Shown: positions 32,216 through 40,566 of the stretch, one piece after another | Numbering within the stretch: position 1 is the stretch's first letter | Layout of the letters: the number at the start of each line of letters is the position of its first letter | From: Bacillota bacterium | Lineage (GTDB): Bacteria > Bacillota > Clostridia > Christensenellales > Aristaeellaceae | Length of the DNA stretch: 64,000 nt | NCBI GenBank assembly: GCA_023425025.1 | Contig: JAFADG010000029.1 | Location: 17,540-81,539, forward strand | Direction of reading: 5' to 3' | The notes under the pieces: model-generated | Told to the model about the DNA's origin: nothing | The model's database searches: none | The model's input: only the letters and a program-made list of their open reading frames with translations | Made by a program: the position numbers and the translations under genes

Positions 32216-34647
32216 TGCCAACCATGCAATTTTCCCTTTCTGATTTCACGAATAAGAATGCGGATTTGCGTGCAGGAAACACTTTTTCCGCCTATGCCAG
32301 CGGGACGGGTGTGCCAAATGCCTTTATAACGGGAGCAAGGCTTACCCTTAACAATATCCGCGCTTATTCTGTGCAATGCTATTTGGATATCGTGAAGGGC
32401 GGTGGGACAGGCAGAACGGCCAATCTTGCCCAAAACTCCAACATCCACAGCCAAACAGTGGCCTTGACGGAATTCATCAACTCTTTGGCGCAGGCCGGGG
32501 CGGGAACGATCAATTTCACCGTTCGCGCCAGTGGCGGCAGCACGGGAAATCTAATCAATCTACGCGACAATGTAAGCGGCATTTTGGAGATTGATTATTT
32601 TGTCCCGGTCAGTGATTTTTCTCTGAACAAGGGAGAATTGGACGCAGGCGACACCATCACGGCGACCATTACGCCCGCGCACGCATCGGCTACGCATGTT
32701 ATAACATGGCGTTTTCAGACGGTCCACAAAACTTATGAAAGTGTTTCAAATTTAAATACCCCGCAATCTATCCCATTTAATTCCGCGCTTGCCGTCCCTA
32801 TTGGATGGCTTGACGCTATCCCGGACAAAGAAAACGAAACGGCCTCCGCGACCCTGGAAACAAAGATAGGCGGCATTTCTACTGGCAGCATAACCAAGTA
32901 TTTTGTCATCAAGGCAGGGGCTGGCGTCCTGCCCACCATCGGCAATTTGCTTGCGGAACGTATTAACAACGGTGTTCCATCCGGGTGGGGCGTTTATGTC
33001 CAGGGAAAAAGCGGCGTAAGGCTGACCGTACAAAATGCCTTAGGGGCATACGGAAGCAATATAGCAAGCATGAAAATCACAGGGGGCGGCTATCAGGGCA
33101 ATGCATCCCCATATGAAACCGGGCCTATAAATGCTATCGGGAATGTCGTTTGCGCGGTTGAAGTAACGGATACCAGGGGCCGCAAGGCAACCAAAACCGT
33201 TACAATAACGTTTGTGGCCTATTATGTGCCGCAGATCACCGACGTTGACGCCGTGCGCTGCAACCAGAATGGCACCATATCCAGTTCCGGCGTATATGCA
33301 AAAGTCACCGTCTTTTATGACTTCGCACGAGTAGCCGAGAAAAACACTATCAAATCCATGACATATCATTCACGGCCTTACACGGGCGGCCAACAATATG
33401 CGCAGCAGGCCAGCCAGATAATTGCAATTGGTGGTAACAAGGTTATTGGTGGCGCTTATGCGGCAAATAGCAGCTATGTTATAAAGGTAATTCTGCAAGA
33501 TGAATTCAACACCATCGAAGCAATTGCGCTGCTGCCAACGGAAAAGGTTTTGATGCATTTTCGCTACGGCGGGCGTGGCGTGGCCTTTTTCAAAATAGCC
33601 GAAATTCCCGATGCCGTAGAGATTGCAGCGGATAAGGAGTTTTACTATAAAGGCCAAACGCTTGACCAACGTTTTGGCGGAATCGACATTCCCGGCATTT
33701 GGCCCGTTACATCTGGTGGTATCGGATTAGATACCGTGCCCGTTGGAAGCTACCTAAAAGGCAACGGCACAGGTGCGCTTGTACCCAGTACGCCCGCGCA
33801 AGTTCTCGCTGACATCGGCGCAGCAAGTGCCTCGCACAATCAATCCGCAAGCACCATTACAGCGGGTGCATTTGGGAGCGGCATTTACTATCATGATAAC
33901 AACCCTGGAGAAGTCGGGACCGCAGCAGGGCAAGTAAATACCTTGCAGATACGCCAGCCTACGTCCGGGGCAGACGCCTTTATGACTTTTCGTGTTGTCA
34001 ATGATTTTTCTGTACACTTTGGCCTTGATGGCACAACAAATGATTTGTTTGTTGGTGGATACGGAATGGGCGCAAATAAATACAAGGTATATCATGCTGG
34101 AAATACGCACGCCCATGGAATTGGCGATCTGTCTGGAGTTTTGCCACTGACTGGCGGAACACTGTCCGGGAATATCACGATTCTCAACCCAGCAGCAGGC
34201 GCACGAACAACTATCAATCAATATGCAAATGCTGATACTCTACCGACTGACTTTAGATTCGGCGGGACAGATGGCAAATGGTCTTTGACGTGTCGCGGTT
34301 CGGGAGAGAGCTATTATGCTGCGTTATACTCCTACATAGGTGGAAAGTTCGTGCTCCGGCTAAATACAGATGGTTCCGTCATCGCAGACGGCCTATTTAC
34401 CGCAAATGGATACCTACGGTCTGTATATAGTGGAAAAACAACAACGATAGGTTCCCAAAACACTGCATACTGCCATTACGACACGAATGCAGATGTAGGA
34501 CATTTTTTCAACAAACAAATCCGGGTGGCATCTGACATTTACGCAGGTCCAGCTTATGACAAAAGGGTGTATCATGCCGGAAATGTCACATTTGGCACGG
34601 GGAATCCTTCAGGCGGCGTGGATGGCGACCTGTATTTCAAGTATTGA
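32215..34647 (+). CDS. Tail fibre/baseplate protein with DUF859-like region
   Basis: 810 residues, coupled to the previous gene by TAATG. Residues 1-130 form an N-terminal beta-rich domain, 140-500 resemble DUF859 of siphovirus minor structural proteins (SALAVPIGWLDAIPDKENETASATLETK), and the C-terminal part has two YHAGN motifs typical of fibre tips. It should be the receptor-binding protein. Its N-terminal domain is repeated in the next gene. Confidence 0.8.
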   Translation: MPTMQFSLSDFTNKNADLRAGNTFSAYASGTGVPNAFITGARLTLNNIRAYSVQCYLDIVKGGGTGRTANLAQNSNIHSQTVALTEFINSLAQAGAGTINFTVRASGGSTGNLINLRDNVSGILEIDYFVPVSDFSLNKGELDAGDTITATITPAHASATHVITWRFQTVHKTYESVSNLNTPQSIPFNSALAVPIGWLDAIPDKENETASATLETKIGGISTGSITKYFVIKAGAGVLPTIGNLLAERINNGVPSGWGVYVQGKSGVRLTVQNALGAYGSNIASMKITGGGYQGNASPYETGPINAIGNVVCAVEVTDTRGRKATKTVTITFVAYYVPQITDVDAVRCNQNGTISSSGVYAKVTVFYDFARVAEKNTIKSMTYHSRPYTGGQQYAQQASQIIAIGGNKVIGGAYAANSSYVIKVILQDEFNTIEAIALLPTEKVLMHFRYGGRGVAFFKIAEIPDAVEIAADKEFYYKGQTLDQRFGGIDIPGIWPVTSGGIGLDTVPVGSYLKGNGTGALVPSTPAQVLADIGAASASHNQSASTITAGAFGSGIYYHDNNPGEVGTAAGQVNTLQIRQPTSGADAFMTFRVVNDFSVHFGLDGTTNDLFVGGYGMGANKYKVYHAGNTHAHGIGDLSGVLPLTGGTLSGNITILNPAAGARTTINQYANADTLPTDFRFGGTDGKWSLTCRGSGESYYAALYSYIGGKFVLRLNTDGSVIADGLFTANGYLRSVYSGKTTTIGSQNTAYCHYDTNADVGHFFNKQIRVASDIYAGPAYDKRVYHAGNVTFGTGNPSGGVDGDLYFKY

Positions 34648-34668
34648 TCCTAGAAGGGAGGTGCAGCT

Positions 34669-35211
34669 GTGGGCCAGATAACAGTAACACTTTCCGGGTT
34701 CGGCCCTACGGGCGACAAGGCCACTGGCGCTTCATTCACTTCATGGGGTTCTGGGCCTGCCATCCTATATGGGAGGGTTACAAGCGCCACGCTGACGCTG
34801 CAAAACATTCGGACCTACGTGGCTACCTGCTACCTGGAGATATCCGTCGAAGGGTACGGAGCACAGATTTTAACAAACACCTTCGCCCTGGACAATGCTA
34901 CGCACACGCAGACGGTGGGAATCTCGCAGCTTGCCGGGAACTTGCTGCTCAACGTCGGCGGCGGGGCTGTGATAACCTACTATGTGCGGCGGACAAGCGG
35001 TTCTGGTAATTCGTTCAACGTCCGGGAGAACACAGCGGGATACATCATCGTGAACTATGAAGAAATCCCGATCCCGTTCCTTATTAAGCAAGGCGGCACA
35101 TGGCGAATCAGCGTATCAAACGGACGGGTAGGAGGTGTCTGGCGGAATGAAATGAATGCATACATGCGAATAGGTGGAATATGGCGGCTTGGCGTTGGCG
35201 GTTGGGGTTAA
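34669..35211 (+). CDS. Baseplate/fibre-associated protein, paralogue of the fibre N-terminus
   Basis: 180 residues from GTG 34669 (GGGAGGTG upstream). Residues 35-135 share the fold and motifs of the preceding protein's N-terminal domain (TLTLQNIRTYVATCYLEI versus LTLNNIRAYSVQCYLDI). The C-terminal 45 residues are Gly/Trp/Arg-rich (GGVWRNEMNAYMRIGGIWRL). Probably a partner or variant tip of the fibre. Confidence 0.65.
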   Translation: MGQITVTLSGFGPTGDKATGASFTSWGSGPAILYGRVTSATLTLQNIRTYVATCYLEISVEGYGAQILTNTFALDNATHTQTVGISQLAGNLLLNVGGGAVITYYVRRTSGSGNSFNVRENTAGYIIVNYEEIPIPFLIKQGGTWRISVSNGRVGGVWRNEMNAYMRIGGIWRLGVGGWG

Positions 35212-35231
35212 CGAAGAAAGGAAGGGTATAT

Positions 35232-35687
35232 ATGAAAATTGGCGTCGTAGACAGGATCGTTAAGGTTGACAACATTTTTGGGGAGCGGGTCTATTACGAG
35301 GGGGCGTCCAGGCCGAGCTTGCGACTTTCTGGAATCAAAAGCGGTGTGTTGCCGGAAGACATTGAAAGTCTGAAAGCGAACGATTGGCACATCTTCGATG
35401 ACGATGTGACGGATGAAGAAATTTATGCATTTAGGGAGCGCGGTTGGGAGCCAGAAGACGAGCATGACACGAGGCTGCTTTCTGTGCAGACCGGGTATAA
35501 CTTCTGCCAGGAATGCAGCATTGTGTTTATATCGGCCGATCCCTTGGAGGTTGAGCTTTCGCGCCTTCGGAAACAGCTTGCCCTGGTCGAGGCCGAAAAG
35601 GCGGATGCCGTTGCGGAAGTAAGTCGTCTTGCAGTGGAAAAAGGAACATTGACGGCAGAAGCTTCCGAAAAAAAGAAAGGAGAATAA
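35232..35687 (+). CDS. Phage protein with C-terminal coiled coil
   Basis: 151 residues from ATG 35232 (AAAGGAAGGG upstream). The first 105 residues are a compact domain; residues 112-150 form a coiled coil (LEVELSRLRKQLALVEAEKAD). It sits between fibre and lysis genes, where tail chaperones or XkdX-like proteins are common. No name is justified. Confidence 0.6.
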   Translation: MKIGVVDRIVKVDNIFGERVYYEGASRPSLRLSGIKSGVLPEDIESLKANDWHIFDDDVTDEEIYAFRERGWEPEDEHDTRLLSVQTGYNFCQECSIVFISADPLEVELSRLRKQLALVEAEKADAVAEVSRLAVEKGTLTAEASEKKKGE

Positions 35688-35690
35688 TCC

Positions 35691-35882
35691 ATGCCAATAA
35701 TTTTTGACAGCCCACAGCAAAAGGAAACGCTCTTTGGTATCTTACAAATGGTGCAAATCAATGCACCTGTCAATATCGCCCGTCAGCAGATTATCCAGAT
35801 TGATGATATGATACAGGCGGTGGCCGCAGGTGAAGTAAGAACCCCGCACCCATCAACCGAACCAACGAAGGAAGCTAAATAA
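35691..35882 (+). CDS. Small phage protein
   Basis: 63 residues, start ATG 35691 with AAAGGAG upstream. Helical, no recognised family. Confidence 0.55.
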   Translation: MPIIFDSPQQKETLFGILQMVQINAPVNIARQQIIQIDDMIQAVAAGEVRTPHPSTEPTKEAK

Positions 35883-35933
35883 AAGGTTGCGTCTTAAATG
35901 GATGCAGCCTTTTGAATTTTATGAGGTGATACC

Positions 35934-36830
35934 ATGAAAAAGCGTGAAGCCATTGCGCAGGCGGCTTTAAGCCGTGTTGGGCTTGGGTACATTTATGGGG
36001 CCACGGGCTGGGTATGCACAGAAGCCCGCTTGCAGGCGCAGGCAAAGCAATACCCCGAATATGCAGAAAAAATCATCTATTATGGCCGCAAACTGTGGAT
36101 GGGCAAAGTCTGCTATGATTGCGCCCAGCTTACCAAACGGGCAGCGAAAGAAGCCGGATATTCCTTTGTTTCCGGGGCAAATAGCCAGAAAAACATGAAT
36201 ATCTGGATTGAGGAAGGCAACATTGATACCCTGCCGGATGAAGCAGGTATTTTCCTTTTTGTTGTCGATCCAAAAACAGGTAAGGCAAAACATGTTGCCG
36301 TTACCGTTGGCGGTGGCTATGAGGTGGAAGCGCGCGGCCATGCCTATGGCGTTGTCAAGCGCAAAGTCAAGGATTGCGCTTTCACCCATTGGAAGCGCCT
36401 GCCCGGCCTGGATGATGAAGTGGGAACCGTCAGCGATCCAGCACAGGCTCCCGTGGAAGAATCCCTTCCTGTCCTTCGAAATGGCAGCAAAGGTGAATAT
36501 GTGGCGGCTGCTCAATCTTTGCTAAAGGAATGTGGGTATACCCTCCCCAAATGGGGCGTTGACGGGCAATTCGGGGCCGAAACAGAAGCCGCCGTTAAGG
36601 AATTTCAGGCGGCTTTTGCTTTGAAGGTTGACGGCATCATTGGCCCCATGACATGGACCGCGCTGATGGATTCAGCGGAAGCAAAAGACCAACCCAGTGA
36701 TGAAACTCCCGACGATCCGCCCAATTCCCCCACCGTGACCTTTACGGCCACAATCCCCGGCCTGACGCAGGCGGGAGCCGATGCCCTCAAAGCGCAGTAT
36801 CCGGGCGCAATCATCAAAGAGGACACATAA
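35934..36830 (+). CDS. Endolysin: NlpC/P60-like amidase/endopeptidase with PG-binding domain
   Basis: 298 residues. The N-terminal catalytic domain has the cysteine in KVCYDCAQLTKRAA (about residue 63) and the histidine in KHVAVTVGGGYEVEARG (about 121), as in NlpC/P60 or CHAP enzymes. Residues 180-245 form a PG_binding_1 domain (GEYVAAAQSLLKECGYTLPKW ... GIIGPMTWTALM). The Pro-rich end leads to a further short segment. No signal peptide, so a holin is needed for release. GAGGTGAT precedes the ATG. Confidence 0.9.
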   Translation: MKKREAIAQAALSRVGLGYIYGATGWVCTEARLQAQAKQYPEYAEKIIYYGRKLWMGKVCYDCAQLTKRAAKEAGYSFVSGANSQKNMNIWIEEGNIDTLPDEAGIFLFVVDPKTGKAKHVAVTVGGGYEVEARGHAYGVVKRKVKDCAFTHWKRLPGLDDEVGTVSDPAQAPVEESLPVLRNGSKGEYVAAAQSLLKECGYTLPKWGVDGQFGAETEAAVKEFQAAFALKVDGIIGPMTWTALMDSAEAKDQPSDETPDDPPNSPTVTFTATIPGLTQAGADALKAQYPGAIIKEDT

Positions 36831-36910
36831 ACCATGACACACCTACCACGCGAACCCTGTTAGGCCGGGAAGGGTCTTATTTTTATGTCATCAGAACGGA
36901 GGATGAACCT

Positions 36911-37351
36911 ATGGAAAAAACCTGGGACACAATACTAAAGATGCTGGCGGCCATCGGTGGAGCCATTGCCGGCGCATTTGGGGGCTGGAATGTGACAATG
37001 ACCGTATTGGTGGCAGCTATGGCGGCGGACTACCTTTCCGGCCTTGCTGTGGCGGGCATGGGCAAATCGACCAAGACACAAAATGGCGGCTTGTCCAGCA
37101 AAGTGGGCTGGCAAGGGCTGTTGCGCAAGGGCATGATGATGCTTGTGGTGCTGGTGGCGGCGCTGCTTGATAATGCCATGGGTGACGTGCATGTATTCCG
37201 TGATGCGGCTTGCTGGTTTTATGTCGCCAATGAGGGCTTGTCTTTACTCGAAAATCTGTCCATTGCTGGCGTTCCCTTCCCGGCCAAACTGAAAGAGCTT
37301 TTGGAGCAAACAAAGGCCAGCAATGATAAGCCGCCCAATGCGGACGCCTGA
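36911..37351 (+). CDS. Phage holin (TcdE/Holin_4 type)
   Basis: 146 residues with three to four hydrophobic segments: IAGAFGGWNVTMTVLVAAMAADY, the family signature AADYLSGLAVAG, and LLRKGMMMLVVLVAALLDNAM. The toxin-secretion/phage-lysis holin family forms membrane lesions that let the endolysin out. Here it follows the endolysin gene; the order holin-lysin is more common but both are known. Confidence 0.92.
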   Translation: MEKTWDTILKMLAAIGGAIAGAFGGWNVTMTVLVAAMAADYLSGLAVAGMGKSTKTQNGGLSSKVGWQGLLRKGMMMLVVLVAALLDNAMGDVHVFRDAACWFYVANEGLSLLENLSIAGVPFPAKLKELLEQTKASNDKPPNADA

Positions 37352-37376
37352 TAATTATATCCTTATCAAAAGAGCA

Positions 37377-37408
37377 GCCCCGGCCAAATGGCCGGGGCAG
37401 TTTTTGTT
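37377..37408 (+). terminator. Terminator of the late operon
   Basis: A perfect 9-bp GC stem (GCCCCGGCC arms) with a 4-nt loop and TTTTTGTTTT. It ends the lysis genes and insulates the next gene, which has its own promoter 12 nt later. Confidence 0.92.
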
Positions 37409-37419
37409 TTACATAACAA

Positions 37420-37449
37420 TTGACAAATAAAACAAAAAGGATGTAATAT
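37420..37449 (+). promoter_or_regulatory. Promoter of the OLD-like moron
   Basis: TTGACA (37420-37425), 18-nt spacer, TATAAT-like TAATAT (37444-37449), 42 nt before the ATG. It lies immediately after the late terminator, so the gene can be expressed in the lysogen. Confidence 0.75.
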
Positions 37450-37491
37450 TGTGTATAGAATGTGAGAAATATATTCAAGGAGAGGAAAAAA

Positions 37492-39021
37492 ATGAAACTT
37501 GCAGTGGATTTAAAAATAGAAAACATTAAGAATATCAAAAAATTTGAATATTCATTCGAGTTTGAAAAAGGCGTATATGCAATAGTGGGTGAAAATGCTG
37601 TTGGGAAAAGCACTATAATGTCATGTTTAGCATCTATAGTCTATCCACGAACTATAGCAAAATTTGGCGAAACAGAAATATCAGAGAATTCACATTTAGA
37701 GATAAATTGCCTTGGACAAAATGACATTTGGCATTATAATAGTGAACTTGGCCAGTTGAAAGTAAACTATTTATTAAATATTACTTTTAACGGAATATAT
37801 GAGGGCAGTATTTTTTCTGGTACCAGATTTGAAGATATGCAGAATATTGACAATATTATTAAAGAAAATCCCGAATTTACAAAGGAATTTGTTAGAGCAT
37901 CGGCTGACTTAACAAATGCGCTTAGCATGATTCTTCATGCCGAGACAGGCCACTATAATGAATTATATAAGCTGCGAAATATGATAATAGCTAGGAACTA
38001 TAAATTAAGTAACATGCCATATTTTTTGAAATTGGGTGATGGAAAATACATCAGTAAATACAAAATGAGTTCTGGAGAATGCATGCTTATTTCACTTTTG
38101 AACTTTATAAATTCAACCGCCTTAAAGCCGGAGTTTTTAACAGATAGAAGAAAACCAATCAATGATAGATTATTTGTGTTTATTGATGAAGTTGAGCTTG
38201 CGTTACATCCAAGCTCAATTATTAGATTAGTTGATTATTTAGAATCAATGATAAGGCAAAAGGACATGACAGTTTTATTTTCCACGCATTCGTCCGAATT
38301 AATAAAGAGAATCGACCCAAATAATATATTTTATGTCGAAAACTTCAACGGGAGCATAAAGCTAACATCCCCGTGCTATCCAAATTACGCTATACGAAGT
38401 CTTTACGATCATGATGGTTATGATAGTACTATTCTGGTAGAAGATACTATGTCTGAAATAATCGTAAGAAAATTGATTGAAGATTTTAGAATCCAAAACA
38501 ACTTACTAATTAATGTTCTACCTATTGGTTCTTGGGGCAATACGTTGTTATTTCAGGCTAGAACTATAGAACAAAACGCATTTGGTCGAGATAAATTTCT
38601 TTTTTCTATAATAGATGGCGATGTTATGGAATCAGTGAATAAGTGCGCTCAATTCGCAAATCTAAAAAAATTATTTCTTCCAATAAAAAGCGTTGAAAAG
38701 TATCTATATCAAAAATGCATCCAAAATAAAGATGAAGAGTTCATGCGATATATTGGAAACAAGTACTTTACACTCACACCACTGGAGTCACTTATCAAAA
38801 TGTTCTTAGGTACCGGAGAAGGGAAAAATGATAAATCAGGAAAGGCATTGTTTCGTTTTTTGCTATTTCACTTAGAACGAGTCGGTCTATCAGAGAAGGA
38901 ATTTGTTAGATCTCTTTGTCATGATTTGTTTCAATTCGAAAATTTTACTGCTATTAAACAAAAAATCGAGGCCTTCATTAGGGAGAATTATTGTATAGCA
39001 AAAAAGGTACTAGATAGTTAG
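37492..39021 (+). CDS. OLD-like ATPase with TOPRIM nuclease domain
   Basis: 509 residues from ATG 37492, after AAGGAGAGG. N-terminal ABC-type ATPase: Walker A GENAVGKST (about 34-42), signature-like MSSGE (about 198), Walker B RLFVFIDEVELALHP (about 224) and a switch His in FSTHSSE. A TOPRIM-like domain follows: acidic VEDTMSE (about 320) and the DGD motif in FSIIDGDV (about 375). This order is that of OLD-family nucleases such as P2 Old and GajA. The gene is visibly more AT-rich than the rest of the prophage. No GajB-like helicase or other partner is adjacent, so it is of the stand-alone kind; an anti-phage role is inferred. Confidence 0.8.
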   Translation: MKLAVDLKIENIKNIKKFEYSFEFEKGVYAIVGENAVGKSTIMSCLASIVYPRTIAKFGETEISENSHLEINCLGQNDIWHYNSELGQLKVNYLLNITFNGIYEGSIFSGTRFEDMQNIDNIIKENPEFTKEFVRASADLTNALSMILHAETGHYNELYKLRNMIIARNYKLSNMPYFLKLGDGKYISKYKMSSGECMLISLLNFINSTALKPEFLTDRRKPINDRLFVFIDEVELALHPSSIIRLVDYLESMIRQKDMTVLFSTHSSELIKRIDPNNIFYVENFNGSIKLTSPCYPNYAIRSLYDHDGYDSTILVEDTMSEIIVRKLIEDFRIQNNLLINVLPIGSWGNTLLFQARTIEQNAFGRDKFLFSIIDGDVMESVNKCAQFANLKKLFLPIKSVEKYLYQKCIQNKDEEFMRYIGNKYFTLTPLESLIKMFLGTGEGKNDKSGKALFRFLLFHLERVGLSEKEFVRSLCHDLFQFENFTAIKQKIEAFIRENYCIAKKVLDS

Positions 39022-39158
39022 TACATAAAAATGAAAATATATAGTCGAATAAATAGGTATTTGCTCAAACTTCTTAATAAATTCCCAAACGTTTGAGATT
39101 ATGAAATTATACCACTTGAGAAAAATAACATGTGAACAAGGTTATGTATTGGTGCGGT

Positions 39159-39170
39159 TCACCTCCACCA
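39159..39170. other. Right attachment site attR core
   Basis: TCACCTCCACCA, the second copy of the last 12 nt of ssrA. DNA to its right is the host sequence that originally followed ssrA. Confidence 0.8.
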
Positions 39171-39193
39171 AACTTTTTCGAGAAAAAGTTTGG
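39168..39193 (+). terminator. Displaced ssrA terminator-like hairpin
   Basis: CCAAACTTTTTC and GAAAAAGTTTGG form a perfect 12-bp palindrome with a 2-nt centre (overlapping the CCA copy). In the unintegrated chromosome it would sit directly at the 3' end of ssrA. It has no separate T-run after the stem. 39194-39363 holds nothing else recognisable. Confidence 0.4.
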
Positions 39194-39363
39194 ATCAAAA
39201 AGCTTCATTTTCAGGAAGCGATTTGATCCGGATGGATTCTCGATTTTTTTATGGATTTGCGTGCTATTTATACGTTTGCCTTATCACCTTTTCGGAATAC
39301 TGGGCTTTTCCACGTATTTCATTTTGATATGTAGTCGCATTCCAGGCGACTGCGAGCACTTTA

Positions 39364-39519
39364 ATACTAATGGAAAACATTATTTCGTCCAAAGCGGCGA
39401 GGAGTTTTCGATGCAGGGCAAGGAGTCGGAGCGAGACGAGCGCTACGTTGAGCGGAGAACGACACAGCCCTGCGCGAAAAGTACTGCCGCAACGACGAAA
39501 TAATGTTTGGAATTAGTAT
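39364..39519. repeat. 156-bp imperfect palindrome (MITE-like)
   Basis: The outer ends are ATACTAAT and ATTAGTAT. Arms of about 55 bp match with scattered mismatches: AAACATTATTTCGTC on the left against GACGAAATAATGTTT on the right, then GCAGGGC against GCCCTGC. The 47-bp centre is purine-rich and partly self-complementary. It could be a miniature inverted-repeat element or a dispersed palindromic repeat; it ends 5 nt before the stop codon of the lipoprotein gene and could also act as its 3' hairpin. Confidence 0.65.
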
Positions 39520-39523
39520 AAGC

Positions 39524-40123
39524 TTAAATTCCTTTAATCTCCGTATTGCCAGTTACTTTGGATGCTTCATCAATCACGAATCCGTTCTTCAGTTCTTCCG
39601 TTGCAAAATAAAGGTTTCCGTCTATGGTGGCGTCTTTTACATTAAAACCCGCACCGGTAACATAAACATCCCCCTTCATAATGCCATATTCAAACTTTAC
39701 ATTTTCACCGGCTATGATCAGCCTGGGAACTGTAAGCGTAAATCTTTTGTCTACCGTCTTGTCTTCTTTATACGTTCCAAATGCAAGGGCACGGTTGGCG
39801 TTTCCTTCCTTGATACCGCTTTCAACTGTTATATCCTTTGTGAAAGTCAAATCCTTCGTTGCTATAACCATAAAATTGGTGTTTTCTTTGGACACCTTCT
39901 GCTCGAATTGCGCTTCATCAGCAGCTATCGAAGCCCCGGACACTGCATCAGTCGCTGCTATACCATTTGTTGCTGACGGACTAGCTGACGGGGCTTGTGT
40001 TGTTGCCGCCGGAGCCGGTGTTGTTGCCGAGGGAGATGGTAATGGTGCGTTATTCGCACATCCTGCCAAAATTACTCCTGCCAGACCTAAGCATAATACT
40101 GTTAACATGAGCTTTGATTTCAT
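39524..40123 (-). CDS. Lipoprotein with beta-helix-like repeats
   Basis: 199 residues. Signal peptide with lipobox LAGC (Cys 22), then a Pro/Ala/Ser/Thr linker (about 25-55). The rest has short repeating strands (GDVYVTGAGFNVKDATIDGNLYFA) suggesting a right-handed beta-helix or bactofilin-like fold, ending EASKVTGNTEIKGI. Anchored outside the membrane; function unknown. GGGGAC precedes the ATG. Confidence 0.75.
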   Translation of the reverse strand: MKSKLMLTVLCLGLAGVILAGCANNAPLPSPSATTPAPAATTQAPSASPSATNGIAATDAVSGASIAADEAQFEQKVSKENTNFMVIATKDLTFTKDITVESGIKEGNANRALAFGTYKEDKTVDKRFTLTVPRLIIAGENVKFEYGIMKGDVYVTGAGFNVKDATIDGNLYFATEELKNGFVIDEASKVTGNTEIKGI

Positions 40124-40566
40124 TTTTATGTCCCCTTTTCCTGTTTTTGTATGACACTGCTTTTCCCCCAGCTCATTACGATCGATCCCTATAATCTCCT
40201 TTCATATGCCGCATTATACCCGTACTTATTGCTCAGCATGGTTACAGTAATCTTTATTTATAAGAATCTTCCAAGCAGTGTTTTGCTTCGATGCAATCGA
40301 AACACGCCATACTTCAGGACCCTGCTCCAAATACTCCCACCCAAACTGTTCCGATCACTCCTTCATAAATGGATAATGGAGCGGTTGTGAGCCGTGATCG
40401 TTGGTTCAAGTTCAATAGCCCATTGTGCAGGGTGACCGTTTCTTGTAGTAGACCTATCTGGAAATATAAAATTATCCTGCCGAAAAAGAGGGCAGGTGAA
40501 CAATATCCAGGCAACGAATTTTACAATCCAAAATGCTATTTTACATAATAACGGAAAGCAATTGAA
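40124..40566. other. 443-bp gap with no convincing gene
   Basis: Lies between the minus-strand lipoprotein and the plus-strand kinase. It contains only short frames without ribosome sites; promoter sequences for the two divergent genes are presumably here but none stands out. Confidence 0.5.

Larger units (their letters stand above)
15424..39170. mobile_element. Cryptic prophage integrated in ssrA, about 23.7 kb
   Basis: Bounded by the 12-bp direct repeat TCACCTCCACCA at 15424 and 39159. Between them lie a minus-strand lysogeny operon with a large serine recombinase, a divergent early/replication region, DNA-packaging genes, tail genes, endolysin and holin, in the order typical of siphoviruses of Bacillota. 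The head genes, connectors, tail tube and tape measure are missing because of a deletion near 29930, so virions cannot be made from this copy alone. Accessory genes (K+ channel, zinc-ribbon protein, OLD-like protein) remain open. Confidence 0.92.

Noticed and set aside
39132..39503. 123-residue frame crossing attR
   Set aside because: It starts in the prophage, crosses the att core and ends in the palindromic repeat; a chance frame.
40151..40390. 79-residue plus-strand frame with hydrophobic stretch
   Set aside because: No ribosome site or family resemblance; the promoter regions of two divergent genes must lie here.
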